From Thalassomonas sp. M1454 (lineage in GTDB: Bacteria; Pseudomonadota; Gammaproteobacteria; Enterobacterales; Alteromonadaceae), in NCBI RefSeq assembly GCF_007097525.1, contig NZ_VKDD01000002.1, forward strand, positions 1,087,994 to 1,151,993: a DNA stretch of 64,000 nt. The letters are read 5' to 3'. The position numbers were made by a program, and so were the translations under genes. The notes beneath the pieces were generated by a model. That model had not been told where the DNA came from and made no database searches. It saw only the letters and a program-made list of their open reading frames with translations. Every line of letters begins with the position of its first letter. The stretch's first letter is position 1. Shown piece by piece: positions 33,085-42,291 of the stretch.

Positions 33085-35970
33085 TTAGAAAGTAATTGTA
33101 GTACCTACGTAGAAGTTAGTACCGATGTACTGATACAAAGTAGTATCTGTGTTTGAATCATCGTAATCTGAGTAGTACGGTGGCTCTTCATCAGTAATGT
33201 TATCTACACCACCACGAACAACTACGTGCTCATTGATGTGGTAAGAAGCTGAAATGTTATGAGACATAAATGAATCAGCAGTTGTGTCGAAGTAATCCGC
33301 TGGATCAGCAGTTGGATCTAATGCTGTTGATTCAGTTTCTAACTCATCAATCCACATTAAGTTGTAAGCAACAGTCCAGCTATCACCGCTTGCACGTAAG
33401 CTAAAGTTTTGCTTTAACTCTGGGATAGAGCCTGAGCTTGAAGAAGCTACGCCAACGTAATCGATTTTCTCTTCACCTGCGAACGCTTGAGTTTCCCAGC
33501 TATCGATGAAAGACGCTTCCCAATCAGCAGACCAATCTAAACCAAATGCATCAAAGTTGTATTGAATGTTTGCATCAATACCTGATAATGCCCAGATAGA
33601 AAGGTTAGCATCAGTTGCTTCGATACCATCGAAATCACCAACAGCATTACGATTTACTTTAGCGTTAGTACAGAATGCGTTAGCACCACCAACACCACCA
33701 TCAGCACCAGCTGAGTAACACTCATCAAGAACAGTACCTACACCAACAGCACTGATTACGTTTTCGATTTCAATATCGTAGTAATCAACAGTAAAGCTTA
33801 AACCATCTAGAGGTTCAACAACTAAACCAACAGTAAATGTATCAGCAGTTTCTGGACCTAACTCAGGGTTACCACCAGTTACAGCACGAGTTTGACCGTT
33901 ACCTTGTTCCCAAGTACCGTCACCTGGGATAAAACCATTAGCCACATCGTTTTGACACGCTGTTGCGTATTGTGGATCTTGACCTGCACCACCTACACCT
34001 TCACAAGGATCAGAGTAGTTAGTGTATGAATCAGAACGACCACCGAATAACTCACCAACAGAAGGGGCACGGAAAGCTGTTGAAACAACTGAGCGAAGCA
34101 TGATTGCGTCGTTCATTCTCCAAGTTAAACCTACTTTGTAAGTTTCATCTGAACCGAATGAATCATACTCGAAGAAACGCATTGCCGCTTCAACGTCAAC
34201 AGCCTTAGCAAATGGTAAGTCTGATAATACTGGGATTACAAGCTCAATGTAAGCTTCGTCAACTTTGTACTTACCTGAAGTAGGTAATACAGCGTTACCA
34301 GAACCGATACCAGAAGATGAGAATGCATCAGGTTGGTTAAATGCAGACTCTTCACGATGCTCCATACCAAATGCGAAACCAACAGTACCAGCAGGAAGGT
34401 CGAATAAGTCACCAGAGATGCTCGCACCTAAGTGGTGCATTTCAGTACCTGATGTACCTTGGTCAGTATAACGTAAGTATTCAGCATCAGCTTCAGAGAT
34501 AGCACCTAGACCCATGTAGTTAATACATGGTTGAGTTGCATCATTACCATCAACAGTGTAGTTATCAGGAGTACCAGTAACCGTTACGCCTTCACAGTTT
34601 TCGTTAACTGATTTGATTGCGTTTTCCATGTTGATGTAGTTTTTAGACTTATCAATCGCAGAGTTACGACCGTAAGTGTAGAAAGCATTCCATGAATAAT
34701 CACCGATCATACCTTCAAAACCAGTAGTCATTTGAACTGAGTTTACTTCTTGTTCAAAGATACGTGGACCAACTTCTTGCATACGACGAAGTGGGTATTG
34801 AGTTACGTCAGCACCTGGAGTTGCGATACCAGGGTATAAAGACATAAATGGGTAGATACCTGGATCTTGACTCATTGTCCAGTTACGACCGTTTGCACCG
34901 TACGCGTAGTAAATTGGCTGTGGAGCCATTTGCTGTACTGATGAACGGTTAGTGTAATATGCTTCTGCGAAGAAGTTTAAGTCGTCAGATAACTCATAGT
35001 TACCTAAAACAGATACGTTATAACGAGTCGCAGGTGTAAATAAGTAAGAAGATGCTGAGTAGTTGTAACGGTCATTGTTATCACCAGAGTTTACCCAATC
35101 ATGGTAACCTTCTGGACTCATAGTACCGTTTCCGCCTGGTTCGAATTGAACACGACGTTCATTTTCACCAGCTGCATCATATACGTATGAGTTCATACCT
35201 AGAGAGAAAGATGAACCACCACAGTACTGGTATGGCTTGCCATTTTCGTCAGTAGCTTCCCAAATAGGACATTCTGAGTAAGAACGGTCAGCTTGACGAA
35301 CTTCACCACGGTCATAGAAACCAAGGTTAACTACAACGTTACCTTTGTCGCTTGTAATACCGAAAGTAGTACTTAAGCTAGCTTCATCGCCGTCACCTTC
35401 AGAAGTTTCTGAGTAACTTGCGTCAAATTCGATACCTTCGAAATCGTCACGCATGATGATGTTAACAACACCAGCAATTGCGTCTGAACCGTAAACCGCA
35501 GAAGCACCATCTTTAAGAACTTCGATACGTTTTACTGCTGACATAGGGATAGTGTTTAAATCAACACGAGCACTTGCACCAGTACCAGAAGCAACCATAC
35601 GGCGACCATTAACTAATACTAGAGTACGGTTAGAACCTAAACCACGAAGGTTAACTGTTGCGTTACCGTTACCACCGTTGTTTACAGCAGCTGTTAAACC
35701 ACCAGACTGAGCTGTCATATTTTGAAGAGCGTCAGCAACGTTTGAGATACCTTGGATTTTCATATCTTCGTTAGTGATAACACTAACTGGAGATGCACTT
35801 TCCATATCAGCACGTTTAATACGTGAACCTGTTACTTCAATTCGTTCTACTTCTTCTTCAGCCGTAGCTTCTTCTGCTGCAAATGCATTCGCAGAAATAC
35901 CAGTTGTAGCCGTTGCACCAAAAACTAATGCAAGACGAACTGATTTAGCAAGTTTATTATTGCTATACAT
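33085..35970 (-). CDS. TonB-dependent outer-membrane receptor
   Basis: A 961-residue receptor for TonB-energised uptake. The start is the ATG giving MYSNNKLAKSVRLALVFGA because GGGAG lies about 7 nt upstream; six more codons are open upstream. A signal peptide ends near AFAAEEA (residue 32). The plug domain carries ERIEVTGSRIKRADMES, TVNLRGLGSNRTLVLVNGRRM and DGASAVYGSDAIAGVVNI. The barrel ends in Phe (NFYVGTTITF). The TGSRI-type plug start is common in Alteromonadales/Xanthomonadales receptors for oligosaccharides or peptides. No SusD or regulator adjoins it, so the ligand is unknown. Confidence 0.96.
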   Translation of the reverse strand: MYSNNKLAKSVRLALVFGATATTGISANAFAAEEATAEEEVERIEVTGSRIKRADMESASPVSVITNEDMKIQGISNVADALQNMTAQSGGLTAAVNNGGNGNATVNLRGLGSNRTLVLVNGRRMVASGTGASARVDLNTIPMSAVKRIEVLKDGASAVYGSDAIAGVVNIIMRDDFEGIEFDASYSETSEGDGDEASLSTTFGITSDKGNVVVNLGFYDRGEVRQADRSYSECPIWEATDENGKPYQYCGGSSFSLGMNSYVYDAAGENERRVQFEPGGNGTMSPEGYHDWVNSGDNNDRYNYSASSYLFTPATRYNVSVLGNYELSDDLNFFAEAYYTNRSSVQQMAPQPIYYAYGANGRNWTMSQDPGIYPFMSLYPGIATPGADVTQYPLRRMQEVGPRIFEQEVNSVQMTTGFEGMIGDYSWNAFYTYGRNSAIDKSKNYINMENAIKSVNENCEGVTVTGTPDNYTVDGNDATQPCINYMGLGAISEADAEYLRYTDQGTSGTEMHHLGASISGDLFDLPAGTVGFAFGMEHREESAFNQPDAFSSSGIGSGNAVLPTSGKYKVDEAYIELVIPVLSDLPFAKAVDVEAAMRFFEYDSFGSDETYKVGLTWRMNDAIMLRSVVSTAFRAPSVGELFGGRSDSYTNYSDPCEGVGGAGQDPQYATACQNDVANGFIPGDGTWEQGNGQTRAVTGGNPELGPETADTFTVGLVVEPLDGLSFTVDYYDIEIENVISAVGVGTVLDECYSAGADGGVGGANAFCTNAKVNRNAVGDFDGIEATDANLSIWALSGIDANIQYNFDAFGLDWSADWEASFIDSWETQAFAGEEKIDYVGVASSSSGSIPELKQNFSLRASGDSWTVAYNLMWIDELETESTALDPTADPADYFDTTADSFMSHNISASYHINEHVVVRGGVDNITDEEPPYYSDYDDSNTDTTLYQYIGTNFYVGTTITF

Positions 35971-36508
35971 GTTTACTCCCTGGACCACTATAAAGTGATT
36001 CTATTGTTAATATTGTCGAAGCTATGTTGCTTCTTTATTTTTTTAATTAGGTCATTAGACCTGATCTGTCGACAACGATAATAAAACGATTTTCTTTAAC
36101 AGGTCAACTACATAAATAACATTAAGTTAATATTTTTCACCATTAGACTACACTTGGTTACATTTTACCCAGCCATATTGAATAAAAACCCACCAAAAAC
36201 CAATTAAAATTCATCCAAAAGCATTAAAAAAACAGCCTTATGCAAAAACAATATAAACCATAACCCAAGATAAAAAGCTGATATTAAAGAATTTTATTAA
36301 CACAACAAAACAAACAAGAGACAGCATCCGTCAACTTTATGTTACAAGCAAAAAATTCCTATTAACAAAAATGAAAACTTTCTTTGTTTAGAACCTAAAA
36401 ATACTCATGCCAAATTTTTAATATTAGAAATATCTAGCTTTTTTTGAGGCTTTACGTCACTCTACTCATGTTTAATTGAATCCAAATTGGCTTTAAGTAC
36501 TTATATTC
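35971..36508. other. Divergent intergenic region, TonB receptor / TSUP permease
   Basis: 538 bp, very A/T-rich, with no ORF of note. A short palindrome AGGTC-ATTA-GACCT (36049-36062) lies about 80 bp upstream of the receptor start and could be an operator. No Fur-type site was seen. Confidence 0.4.
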
Positions 36509-37285
36509 ATGTTTGAATTATTTTCAGATCCTCACCTATTAATCACTCTATCTTTAGTTGGCTTTTTAGCTGGCTTTATTGATGCGATAGCTGGTGGTGG
36601 TGGTTTATTGACAGTTCCTGTTTTACTCACCTCAGGTTTGCCTCCGCATATCGCTTTAGGGACAAATAAACTGTCTGCCTGTTTTGGTTCATTAACGGCT
36701 TCAATAACTTTTTATCGAAAAAAACTATTTAATCCTATTTTTTGGTTCCTAACCGCCATTGCCACTGCAGTTGGCGCACTCACAGGAACAATAATCGTAA
36801 ATATTGTCAGTGCAGATGCGCTAAATAAATTTTTACCACTCATTATATTGTTATGTGCTGTGTATACTTTATTCTCAAAAAATAGCGTTAGTGACTCAAC
36901 TGCCCTACCTAAACCAGGATTACTGTTAAGGTTAAAACAATCGGTGCAAGGCTTTGTTTTAGGCTTTTATGATGGCTTTGCAGGGCCTGGGACAGGTACT
37001 TTCTGGACGGTTTCTTCGTTAAGTTTATATAAAATGAACATCCTACTTAGCTCAGGTTTAGCAAGAAGTATGAACTTTATTAGTAACTCTGTTTCATTGC
37101 TGGTATTTATCGTAGTTGGACAAGTTGATTTTACCCTGGGTCTTGCTATGGGGCTTTTCATGGTTCTTGGCTCTTGGATAGGAGCGCATTCAGCGATTAA
37201 GTATGGCAGTAAATTTATTCGCCCAATTTTTATCAGTGTTGTGGTGATCATGGCAATGAAACTTGCCTATAATGCTTGGTTTTAA
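36509..37285 (+). CDS. TSUP-family (TauE/SafE) anion permease
   Basis: A 258-residue inner-membrane protein with about eight hydrophobic segments in two similar halves (SLVGFLAGFIDAIAGGGGLLTVP and GFVLGFYDGFAGPGTGTFWTV), the duplicated glycine-rich motif of the TauE/SafE family. Members export or import sulfite, sulfoacetate or other organosulfur anions; the substrate here cannot be read from sequence. It stands alone, 108 bp before priC. Confidence 0.9.
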   Translation: MFELFSDPHLLITLSLVGFLAGFIDAIAGGGGLLTVPVLLTSGLPPHIALGTNKLSACFGSLTASITFYRKKLFNPIFWFLTAIATAVGALTGTIIVNIVSADALNKFLPLIILLCAVYTLFSKNSVSDSTALPKPGLLLRLKQSVQGFVLGFYDGFAGPGTGTFWTVSSLSLYKMNILLSSGLARSMNFISNSVSLLVFIVVGQVDFTLGLAMGLFMVLGSWIGAHSAIKYGSKFIRPIFISVVVIMAMKLAYNAWF

Positions 37286-37393
37286 TTTATATATTAAAAT
37301 AGCTATAGCACGAACACCTTTCTTATACTTCAGTTATGCCTTTGTGGTAAAGTTTAAATACTACCTTTATAAGTAATAAAATTAGAAACAATA

Positions 37394-38023
37394 ATGAACA
37401 TCAATGCATTAAACCGATTAGAGTCACTATTGGAGCAGCTAGCAGTAGATGCGAAAAGAGTAGATGCAGAAAACAAGCAGCAAAAATCCCATTACTACCT
37501 ACAAGATAAACCTGTTTTTGATGAAAAGCTTTTTCCTATTGTTAGCGCCAATTTTATTGCTTACGTAAAATATGCTCAGGAGCGAGTGCAGCATTTAAAA
37601 AAATTACTCGCAAGCAATCATAATGAATTTAGCGATGCTCTGATGACGCAGCTTGAAGAGCAAATCCTATCTTTGATCACTGCGTTAAAGTCAAACTCAT
37701 CTCGCCACCACGACAGCGAATATCAACTAAATAGACGTAAACGTTTAAGTGCACAAAAACAGGCCAAGGTTTATCAAAAAGCTGTTAAAAGTATTACTAT
37801 GCCCAGTCACCAGCTCCATGCAAAACTTGCTGAAACTCATGGTTTTGAACGTCGTTTAGAAGAAATGCTACGCATAAAACAAGAACAACTTCAAAGTAGT
37901 AAAAATCAAGATACTAATGTACTACAAATGGAAGTACTTACCCTGCATCAACGTTTAGGCCGCTGCCGTAAAGCAATTTCAGATATTGAAAAGCAAATAG
38001 AGATGAGTGAAAAAATGAGGTAA
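37394..38023 (+). CDS. priC: Primosomal replication protein PriC
   Basis: Helical protein that helps reload DnaB at stalled forks. The C-terminal third has the family signature FERRLEEM (about residues 153-160) followed by LHQRLGRCRKAISDIEKQIE, matching E. coli PriC. At 209 residues it is longer than the 175-residue E. coli protein, with the extra part near the N-terminus. It is transcribed toward the ffs gene on the opposite strand. Confidence 0.82.
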   Translation: MNINALNRLESLLEQLAVDAKRVDAENKQQKSHYYLQDKPVFDEKLFPIVSANFIAYVKYAQERVQHLKKLLASNHNEFSDALMTQLEEQILSLITALKSNSSRHHDSEYQLNRRKRLSAQKQAKVYQKAVKSITMPSHQLHAKLAETHGFERRLEEMLRIKQEQLQSSKNQDTNVLQMEVLTLHQRLGRCRKAISDIEKQIEMSEKMR

Positions 38024-38057
38024 AGAGTGGAACTAGGTTATAGGAACGAGGAACGAT

Positions 38058-38085
38058 AGTTTCTAGTTTCTAGTTTCTAGTTTCT
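38058..38085. repeat. Four tandem AGTTTCT units
   Basis: Four exact 7-bp copies of AGTTTCT just after the priC stop. The same TTTCTAG core forms the arrays at 23206-23312. Confidence 0.85.
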
Positions 38086-38130
38086 GGTATGGTGAAACGG
38101 ATAAAACATACAAGAGGAAGTGTTTGGGTG

Positions 38131-38240
38131 GCCCCTCTCTCAGCCAACATCCCGGCACATGAGTCGTCTGCTGCGGTTGCTTCCTTCCGGACCTGGCCGA
38201 GTTCACAGAGTATCATTGCGAGAGGACCAAGAGAGGTACC
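38131..38240 (-). ncRNA. ffs: Signal recognition particle 4.5S RNA
   Basis: On the minus strand the sequence contains the nearly invariant SRP apical region GGTCCGGAAGGAAGCA with the matching CAGCAGACGACTC and TGTGCCGGGATGTTGGC arm. The ends pair (CCTCTCTTGG with TGAGAGAGG), giving a roughly 110-nt hairpin of the short bacterial type. It binds Ffh and targets nascent membrane proteins. Exact ends are estimated from pairing. No ribosomal or tRNA gene is nearby. Confidence 0.95.
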
Positions 38241-38269
38241 ATAACGGCTGTATGTTTACAGCGGATTGG

Positions 38270-38298
38270 ATTATGGCGAATTGTGTTGATGGTTGCAA
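38270..38298 (-). promoter_or_regulatory. Probable sigma70 promoter of ffs
   Basis: On the minus strand TTGCAA (38293-38298) and CATAAT (38270-38275) are separated by 17 bp. The predicted start near 38263 leaves a leader of about 23 nt before the mature 5' end, similar to the RNase P-cleaved leader of E. coli 4.5S RNA. Confidence 0.65.
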
Positions 38299-38355
38299 CC
38301 CTAAAGCGCAATATTTTACTCAGAAATATTAAAATAATTGCTCAAACTAAAGTTC

Positions 38356-38946
38356 TTAGAAATTTTGCGGTTTTTTCGCACAATGCGGGCTAAACAAACT
38401 TTGGATATCTGCCAATTCTTTATCAATATCTGTGCTGACCATACGTTTTGTAAAAAACATCACTTGTTTGTGTTTAAAGTCTAGTTGCACAGGTACAACA
38501 GGAATATTTGCTTGCTGTGCTATTTGCAAGAATCCGGTTTTCCACTTAGTTACCTTTGAACGAGTTCCTTCCGGCGCTATGCCTAAGATAAGTTGCGATT
38601 GATTATTAAATTCATTAACAATTTGACCAACAACGCCATGGGCATTACTTCTATCGACAGCTATACCGCCAACAGACTTTAACCAAAGGCTAAACGGCCA
38701 TATAAAAATGGAGCTTTTACCTAAAAAACTTACCTTTAAATTAAATGAGAATTTAACCAAAATACCAAGAATAAAATCCCAATTAGAAGTATGCGGGGCA
38801 ACGGCCATAATTACCTTTGCCTCATTGGGCAGTTCACCAACAACTTTCCAACCACTCAATTTTAAGATTTTCTGTGCCAACCAAGCACTTAATTTGCTGT
38901 TTGTTCTTGGCAGTTTATCCGGTATTTCGGTTATTGGTTGCATCAT
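38356..38946 (-). CDS. PlsC-like 1-acylglycerol-3-phosphate acyltransferase
   Basis: A 196-residue acyltransferase with the catalytic HTSNWD (H52-x4-D57) and the phosphate-binding APEGTRSK (Glu126 to Arg129) motifs of the PlsC superfamily. One hydrophobic segment (about 72-95, FLGKSSIFIWPFSLWL) suggests membrane association. It resembles the short glycerol acyltransferase branch rather than main PlsC, so the acceptor is uncertain. It starts 23 bp after the DUF3014 gene, probably one transcript. Confidence 0.88.
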   Translation of the reverse strand: MMQPITEIPDKLPRTNSKLSAWLAQKILKLSGWKVVGELPNEAKVIMAVAPHTSNWDFILGILVKFSFNLKVSFLGKSSIFIWPFSLWLKSVGGIAVDRSNAHGVVGQIVNEFNNQSQLILGIAPEGTRSKVTKWKTGFLQIAQQANIPVVPVQLDFKHKQVMFFTKRMVSTDIDKELADIQSLFSPHCAKKPQNF

Positions 38947-38969
38947 CAGATATATTCACTCAGCATATT

Positions 38970-39833
38970 CTAAAGTTGCAATTGATTATTTAGTTCAAGG
39001 GCAATGGCTTTCAGCTGCAATAGGTTCTCTTTACCTAAACGCAATAAAAACTTATCTGCCGCGGGTAACTGTTCAAGCTCTTGTTGTTGGTATTGATAAA
39101 CAACACTTGGCCTTACTAATAGCTCGTCTGTATTGTTTATTTGCAGGTCGAGTATTCTATTAAGCGCTTGTTGTAATACTTGATCAAAAGTCTTATCACC
39201 ATAACCTAACTCAGCATAAGCCTGGGCAAATAAAGGTTTATTTTCATTAAAATAGTTTGCTAACTGTTTAGGCTCAAACGAATGTAATAACTCAATATAC
39301 TGTTTATAGCGAAGTTCATTTTCGCCAGCAATAACATAAGTATCCTCAGTTAAGCTTTGTTTATTTGTGGCAAACTGCTCAGGTAATGGCTGCAAAGGTA
39401 AATGTGAATAAGCGATTTCCCCTTGAGCAAAATTATCAGTAAAGACTACAAGCCTTCTTACTAAGTCATCCGTTACCAATAACGTTAACAATTCTTTGCG
39501 CCAAGACATCAATGCAATGCCAGCACTCATATACTCATCACTTTGATCAAGATCAGGTAGAACAATAGGCTCTTTTACTTCAACAGGCTCGCTTACAACC
39601 GGCTCAACCACCTCTTCGACAACTTCAACAACCTCTTCTGTTGGCTCAACATAAACAGGCTCTTCTACAACAATAGGCTCAGGCGCTGGAGTTTTTTCCG
39701 GCTGGTCATTTTTGATAAAAAACAAATAGATAAATGTAGCAACGACAAGGACAACAATGATTGCAAAAACAATCGAATTACTGCTTCTAGGGGCAGATGT
39801 CTCATTATTTATTTCAGCTTGATTTTCAGCCAC
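38970..39833 (-). CDS. DUF3014 membrane protein
   Basis: A 287-residue protein with a short cytoplasmic N-terminus, one membrane segment (SIVFAIIVVLVVATFIYLFF, about 20-39), a long Pro/Glu/Val spacer (about 48-95) and a globular periplasmic DUF3014 domain (MSWRKELLTLLVTDDLVRR to the end). The start codon is GTG, supported by GAGG 5 nt upstream. Function is not known for the family. It sits between maiA and the acyltransferase gene on the same strand. Confidence 0.85.
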   Translation of the reverse strand: MAENQAEINNETSAPRSSNSIVFAIIVVLVVATFIYLFFIKNDQPEKTPAPEPIVVEEPVYVEPTEEVVEVVEEVVEPVVSEPVEVKEPIVLPDLDQSDEYMSAGIALMSWRKELLTLLVTDDLVRRLVVFTDNFAQGEIAYSHLPLQPLPEQFATNKQSLTEDTYVIAGENELRYKQYIELLHSFEPKQLANYFNENKPLFAQAYAELGYGDKTFDQVLQQALNRILDLQINNTDELLVRPSVVYQYQQQELEQLPAADKFLLRLGKENLLQLKAIALELNNQLQL

Positions 39834-39927
39834 AGTTACCTCGGAAAAATTTCTTTATTAGTTTGTATAGCATAGTTAATATGCCGTAGTTTTGATAGTA
39901 AGCTTATAAGTGGTTACCAGCCAAATT

Positions 39928-40569
39928 TTAAACCGCATCCGGTTGGTTTTCAGGTAGGGCCTTAATAAATGCGGGTAATTTATTACAATTAGCAACGATG
40001 CGATTAATATTTGGGTAAGCCGACATATCAATATTAAAACGCTTGGCATTATAAACTTGTGGCACCAAACACAAATCAGCAACGGTTATCACATCTTTAA
40101 AACAATACTTGCCTGATGTTTGAGCTAGTTTGGTTTCTAAAGCCTTAAAGCCTATGCCCATCCAGTAATTCATCCAAGCAGATCTTTGTTCATCATTAGC
40201 TTGCAATTCACTGCTAATATATTGCTGCACCCTAAGGTTATTTAACGGGTGTATTTCACAAGCAATATCTAACACCAAAGCTTTGACTGTTGCTTTATCT
40301 TTTAACTGGCTAGGATATAAGTTTACCTGCGGGTAGAGCTCGTCTAAATAATCAATAATTGCTAAGGATTGATTTAAGGTAAAGTCGCCATCAACTAATG
40401 TTGGTACTAAATGAGCGGGATTTAATGCCTCATAACTTTTACTATGTTGCTCTCCGCCATTGTTAACTAAATGCACAAATTTTTGTTGGAACTCTACTTG
40501 TTTTAACTGCAGTGCAATTCGAACTCGATATGCCGCAGACGAACGCCAGTAACCATATAGTGTGATCAT
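39928..40569 (-). CDS. maiA: Maleylacetoacetate isomerase MaiA
   Basis: Glutathione-dependent cis-trans isomerase of tyrosine breakdown (maleylacetoacetate to fumarylacetoacetate). The zeta-class GST motif SSAAYRVRIAL (residues 10-20) replaces the usual SSCSWRVRIAL; the first serine is kept and Cys is Ala. The thioredoxin-like N-domain also has LVPTLVDGDFTLNQSLAI. Length 213 is standard. It lies 42 bp after tyrR on the same strand, and phhAB lie beyond, so it belongs to the aromatic amino acid group. Hmg and fumarylacetoacetase genes are not in the window. Confidence 0.9.
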   Translation of the reverse strand: MITLYGYWRSSAAYRVRIALQLKQVEFQQKFVHLVNNGGEQHSKSYEALNPAHLVPTLVDGDFTLNQSLAIIDYLDELYPQVNLYPSQLKDKATVKALVLDIACEIHPLNNLRVQQYISSELQANDEQRSAWMNYWMGIGFKALETKLAQTSGKYCFKDVITVADLCLVPQVYNAKRFNIDMSAYPNINRIVANCNKLPAFIKALPENQPDAV

Positions 40570-40611
40570 AATAACTCTTATTGCTTAATTAATAATTTAG
40601 TCATTGCCGGG

Positions 40612-42162
40612 CTAAATTTTCACTGTTTTCTTGTTGATATTATACTCGCGCAATTTGTTGGCAATTGCGGTATGGCTTAAGCCTAACTTTTTAGCTAATT
40701 GTCTAGTACTTGGATATGCAGGGTATAATTTGCGTAATAAATCAGCCTCAAAACCTTTTACCGCTTCATCTAATGTACCGGTAAAGTCTTGCTCTAAATA
40801 ACCATGATCTTTGGTGTAATTAGGTAACTGTAAATGAGCAATGCTAATAACATTACCATCAAGTAAAGAAACAGCTTGCAGCAATACATTTTCAAGTTGA
40901 CGAACATTGCCTGGCCATGGGTAATGCTCGACAAAGTCAGCACAGTTTTTATCAAAGGTAACGTTGCTTCTGTGGTTAACTAAGGCAGCTTTATAGATAA
41001 AGCTTTCAGCAAGAGGCAAGATATCTTGGCGACGATCGCGCAGCGGTGGAATATTTAAACCTAAAACATTTAATCGATAGTACAAATCTTCTCTGAACTG
41101 CCCTGCCTCAACTAATGACAATAAGTCTTTGTTAGTCGAGCTAATAAAACGAATATTGACTTTAATTTCATGTTCATCATCAACACGTCGGAAACTGCCA
41201 TCTTCTAACACTCGAATTAATTTTGACTGTAACTTACTCGACATTTCAGCAACTTCATCAAGAAAAATTGTACCGCCATCGGCCAACTCAAGTATGCCTT
41301 TTTTTGCTTTATCTGCAGCTATACTACGGCCAAACAATTCTGTTTCACAAGCGTCATCAGGTAGAGAGGCACAATTAAGTACAATAAATGGTGACTCTCC
41401 TCGTTCGCTGGCATTATGACAAGAGCGAGCGAGTAGCTCTTTACCTGTGCCGGTTTCACCAGTAATTAGGATTGAAGAGTCTAAATTAGCCATCCGCCTA
41501 GCTTCACGTAAAATTTTGCGCATTACCGGCGAGTTAGCTTGTACTCCTTTAAAGTCATTATCTTTAGGGTGACGAAAAGCGTTAATTTGCTGGCCAAGGC
41601 GTAGCTCAGATTTAAGCATAATTAATACCCCAGCAATGACTTTTTGCTCATTTTCACCGGGTACATAGACAGGTAAAATATCGGCAACGTAGTCATCATC
41701 TAGAAATTTAAGCTTGCGAGTTTGGGCTAAAATTTCTTCGTTGCCCATATAGCGAGAAAAATTAAAACCTTTGAGCCATTGGCTGATCGGCTCACCAATG
41801 ATATCACTCGCTGTTAAGCCAATTTTTTGTTGAGCAACATCATTAAAGCCATACACATTAGCTTTTGCATCAATCGATATTAGTGGGTCTGGTAAAGTGC
41901 GAACAATAGTTTCTAAAACATTGCGCTCACGCTCCGATGGCATATAGGCTGTAGTTTTTACATCCAAAACACCGTCTAGTAGACGTAATTGCGGCATAAA
42001 TGTTTGTAACTGGGTAAACTCTAAATCTGGAATGTGGACATAAATCTGTCCGGTTTGGGTGATTGCATCAATGCCTTTAAGGTTTATCTCTTGCTCAACA
42101 AAGATAGCCAACACTTCTTTTGCGATACCAACTCGATCTTCACAGGTAATTTCTAAGCGCAT
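40612..42162 (-). CDS. tyrR: Aromatic amino acid regulator TyrR/PhhR
   Basis: DNA-binding regulator that responds to aromatic amino acids. ACT domain (residues 1-72, LEITCEDRVGIAKEVL), PAS domain (about 78-150), AAA+ domain with Walker A GETGTGKE (about 234-241) and Walker B GGTIFLDEVAEM, and a C-terminal helix-turn-helix (TRQLAKKLGLSHTAIANKLRE). The sigma54 contact motif GAFTGA is absent, as in E. coli TyrR, so it should work with sigma70 promoters. Length 516 is normal. A near-perfect TyrR box lies 29 bp upstream of its ATG. Confidence 0.94.
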   Translation of the reverse strand: MRLEITCEDRVGIAKEVLAIFVEQEINLKGIDAITQTGQIYVHIPDLEFTQLQTFMPQLRLLDGVLDVKTTAYMPSERERNVLETIVRTLPDPLISIDAKANVYGFNDVAQQKIGLTASDIIGEPISQWLKGFNFSRYMGNEEILAQTRKLKFLDDDYVADILPVYVPGENEQKVIAGVLIMLKSELRLGQQINAFRHPKDNDFKGVQANSPVMRKILREARRMANLDSSILITGETGTGKELLARSCHNASERGESPFIVLNCASLPDDACETELFGRSIAADKAKKGILELADGGTIFLDEVAEMSSKLQSKLIRVLEDGSFRRVDDEHEIKVNIRFISSTNKDLLSLVEAGQFREDLYYRLNVLGLNIPPLRDRRQDILPLAESFIYKAALVNHRSNVTFDKNCADFVEHYPWPGNVRQLENVLLQAVSLLDGNVISIAHLQLPNYTKDHGYLEQDFTGTLDEAVKGFEADLLRKLYPAYPSTRQLAKKLGLSHTAIANKLREYNINKKTVKI

Positions 42163-42190
42163 GCAATGTTCTCGATTTCAACATAAATTT

Positions 42191-42208
42191 CGTAAACTTA
42201 ATTTTACA
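42191..42208. promoter_or_regulatory. TyrR box upstream of tyrR
   Basis: CGTAAA-CTTAAT-TTTACA matches the TyrR consensus TGTAAA-N6-TTTACA at 11 of 12 fixed positions. It lies 29 bp upstream of the tyrR start codon, where binding would block its promoter, so autorepression is inferred. Confidence 0.7.
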
Positions 42209-42212
42209 ACAA

Positions 42213-42250
42213 AAAAGACTCCTAATACCAATAGATATTAGAAGTCTTTT
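42213..42250 (-). terminator. Terminator of phhAB
   Basis: Long imperfect stem AAAAGACT-x-CTAATA / TATTAG-x-AGTCTTTT with an 8-base loop, followed on the minus strand by TTTTTTG. It ends phhB and separates it from tyrR. Confidence 0.8.
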
Positions 42251-42291
42251 AATTTTTTTAACAAAAAGTTAATTTTTGCTCGTTTATATGC

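Noticed and set aside
35774-35998. Plus-strand ORF opposite the TonB receptor start
   Set aside because: It lies antisense to the signal peptide and plug of a clear receptor gene, with no ribosome site or family match.
38120-38332. 70-codon plus-strand ORF
   Set aside because: It is the complement of the ffs SRP RNA and its promoter; the translated sequence has no family likeness.
40612-42162. TyrR as a sigma54 activator
   Set aside because: The AAA+ domain has no GAFTGA motif, as in E. coli TyrR, so sigma54 activation is not expected despite the NtrC-like fold.
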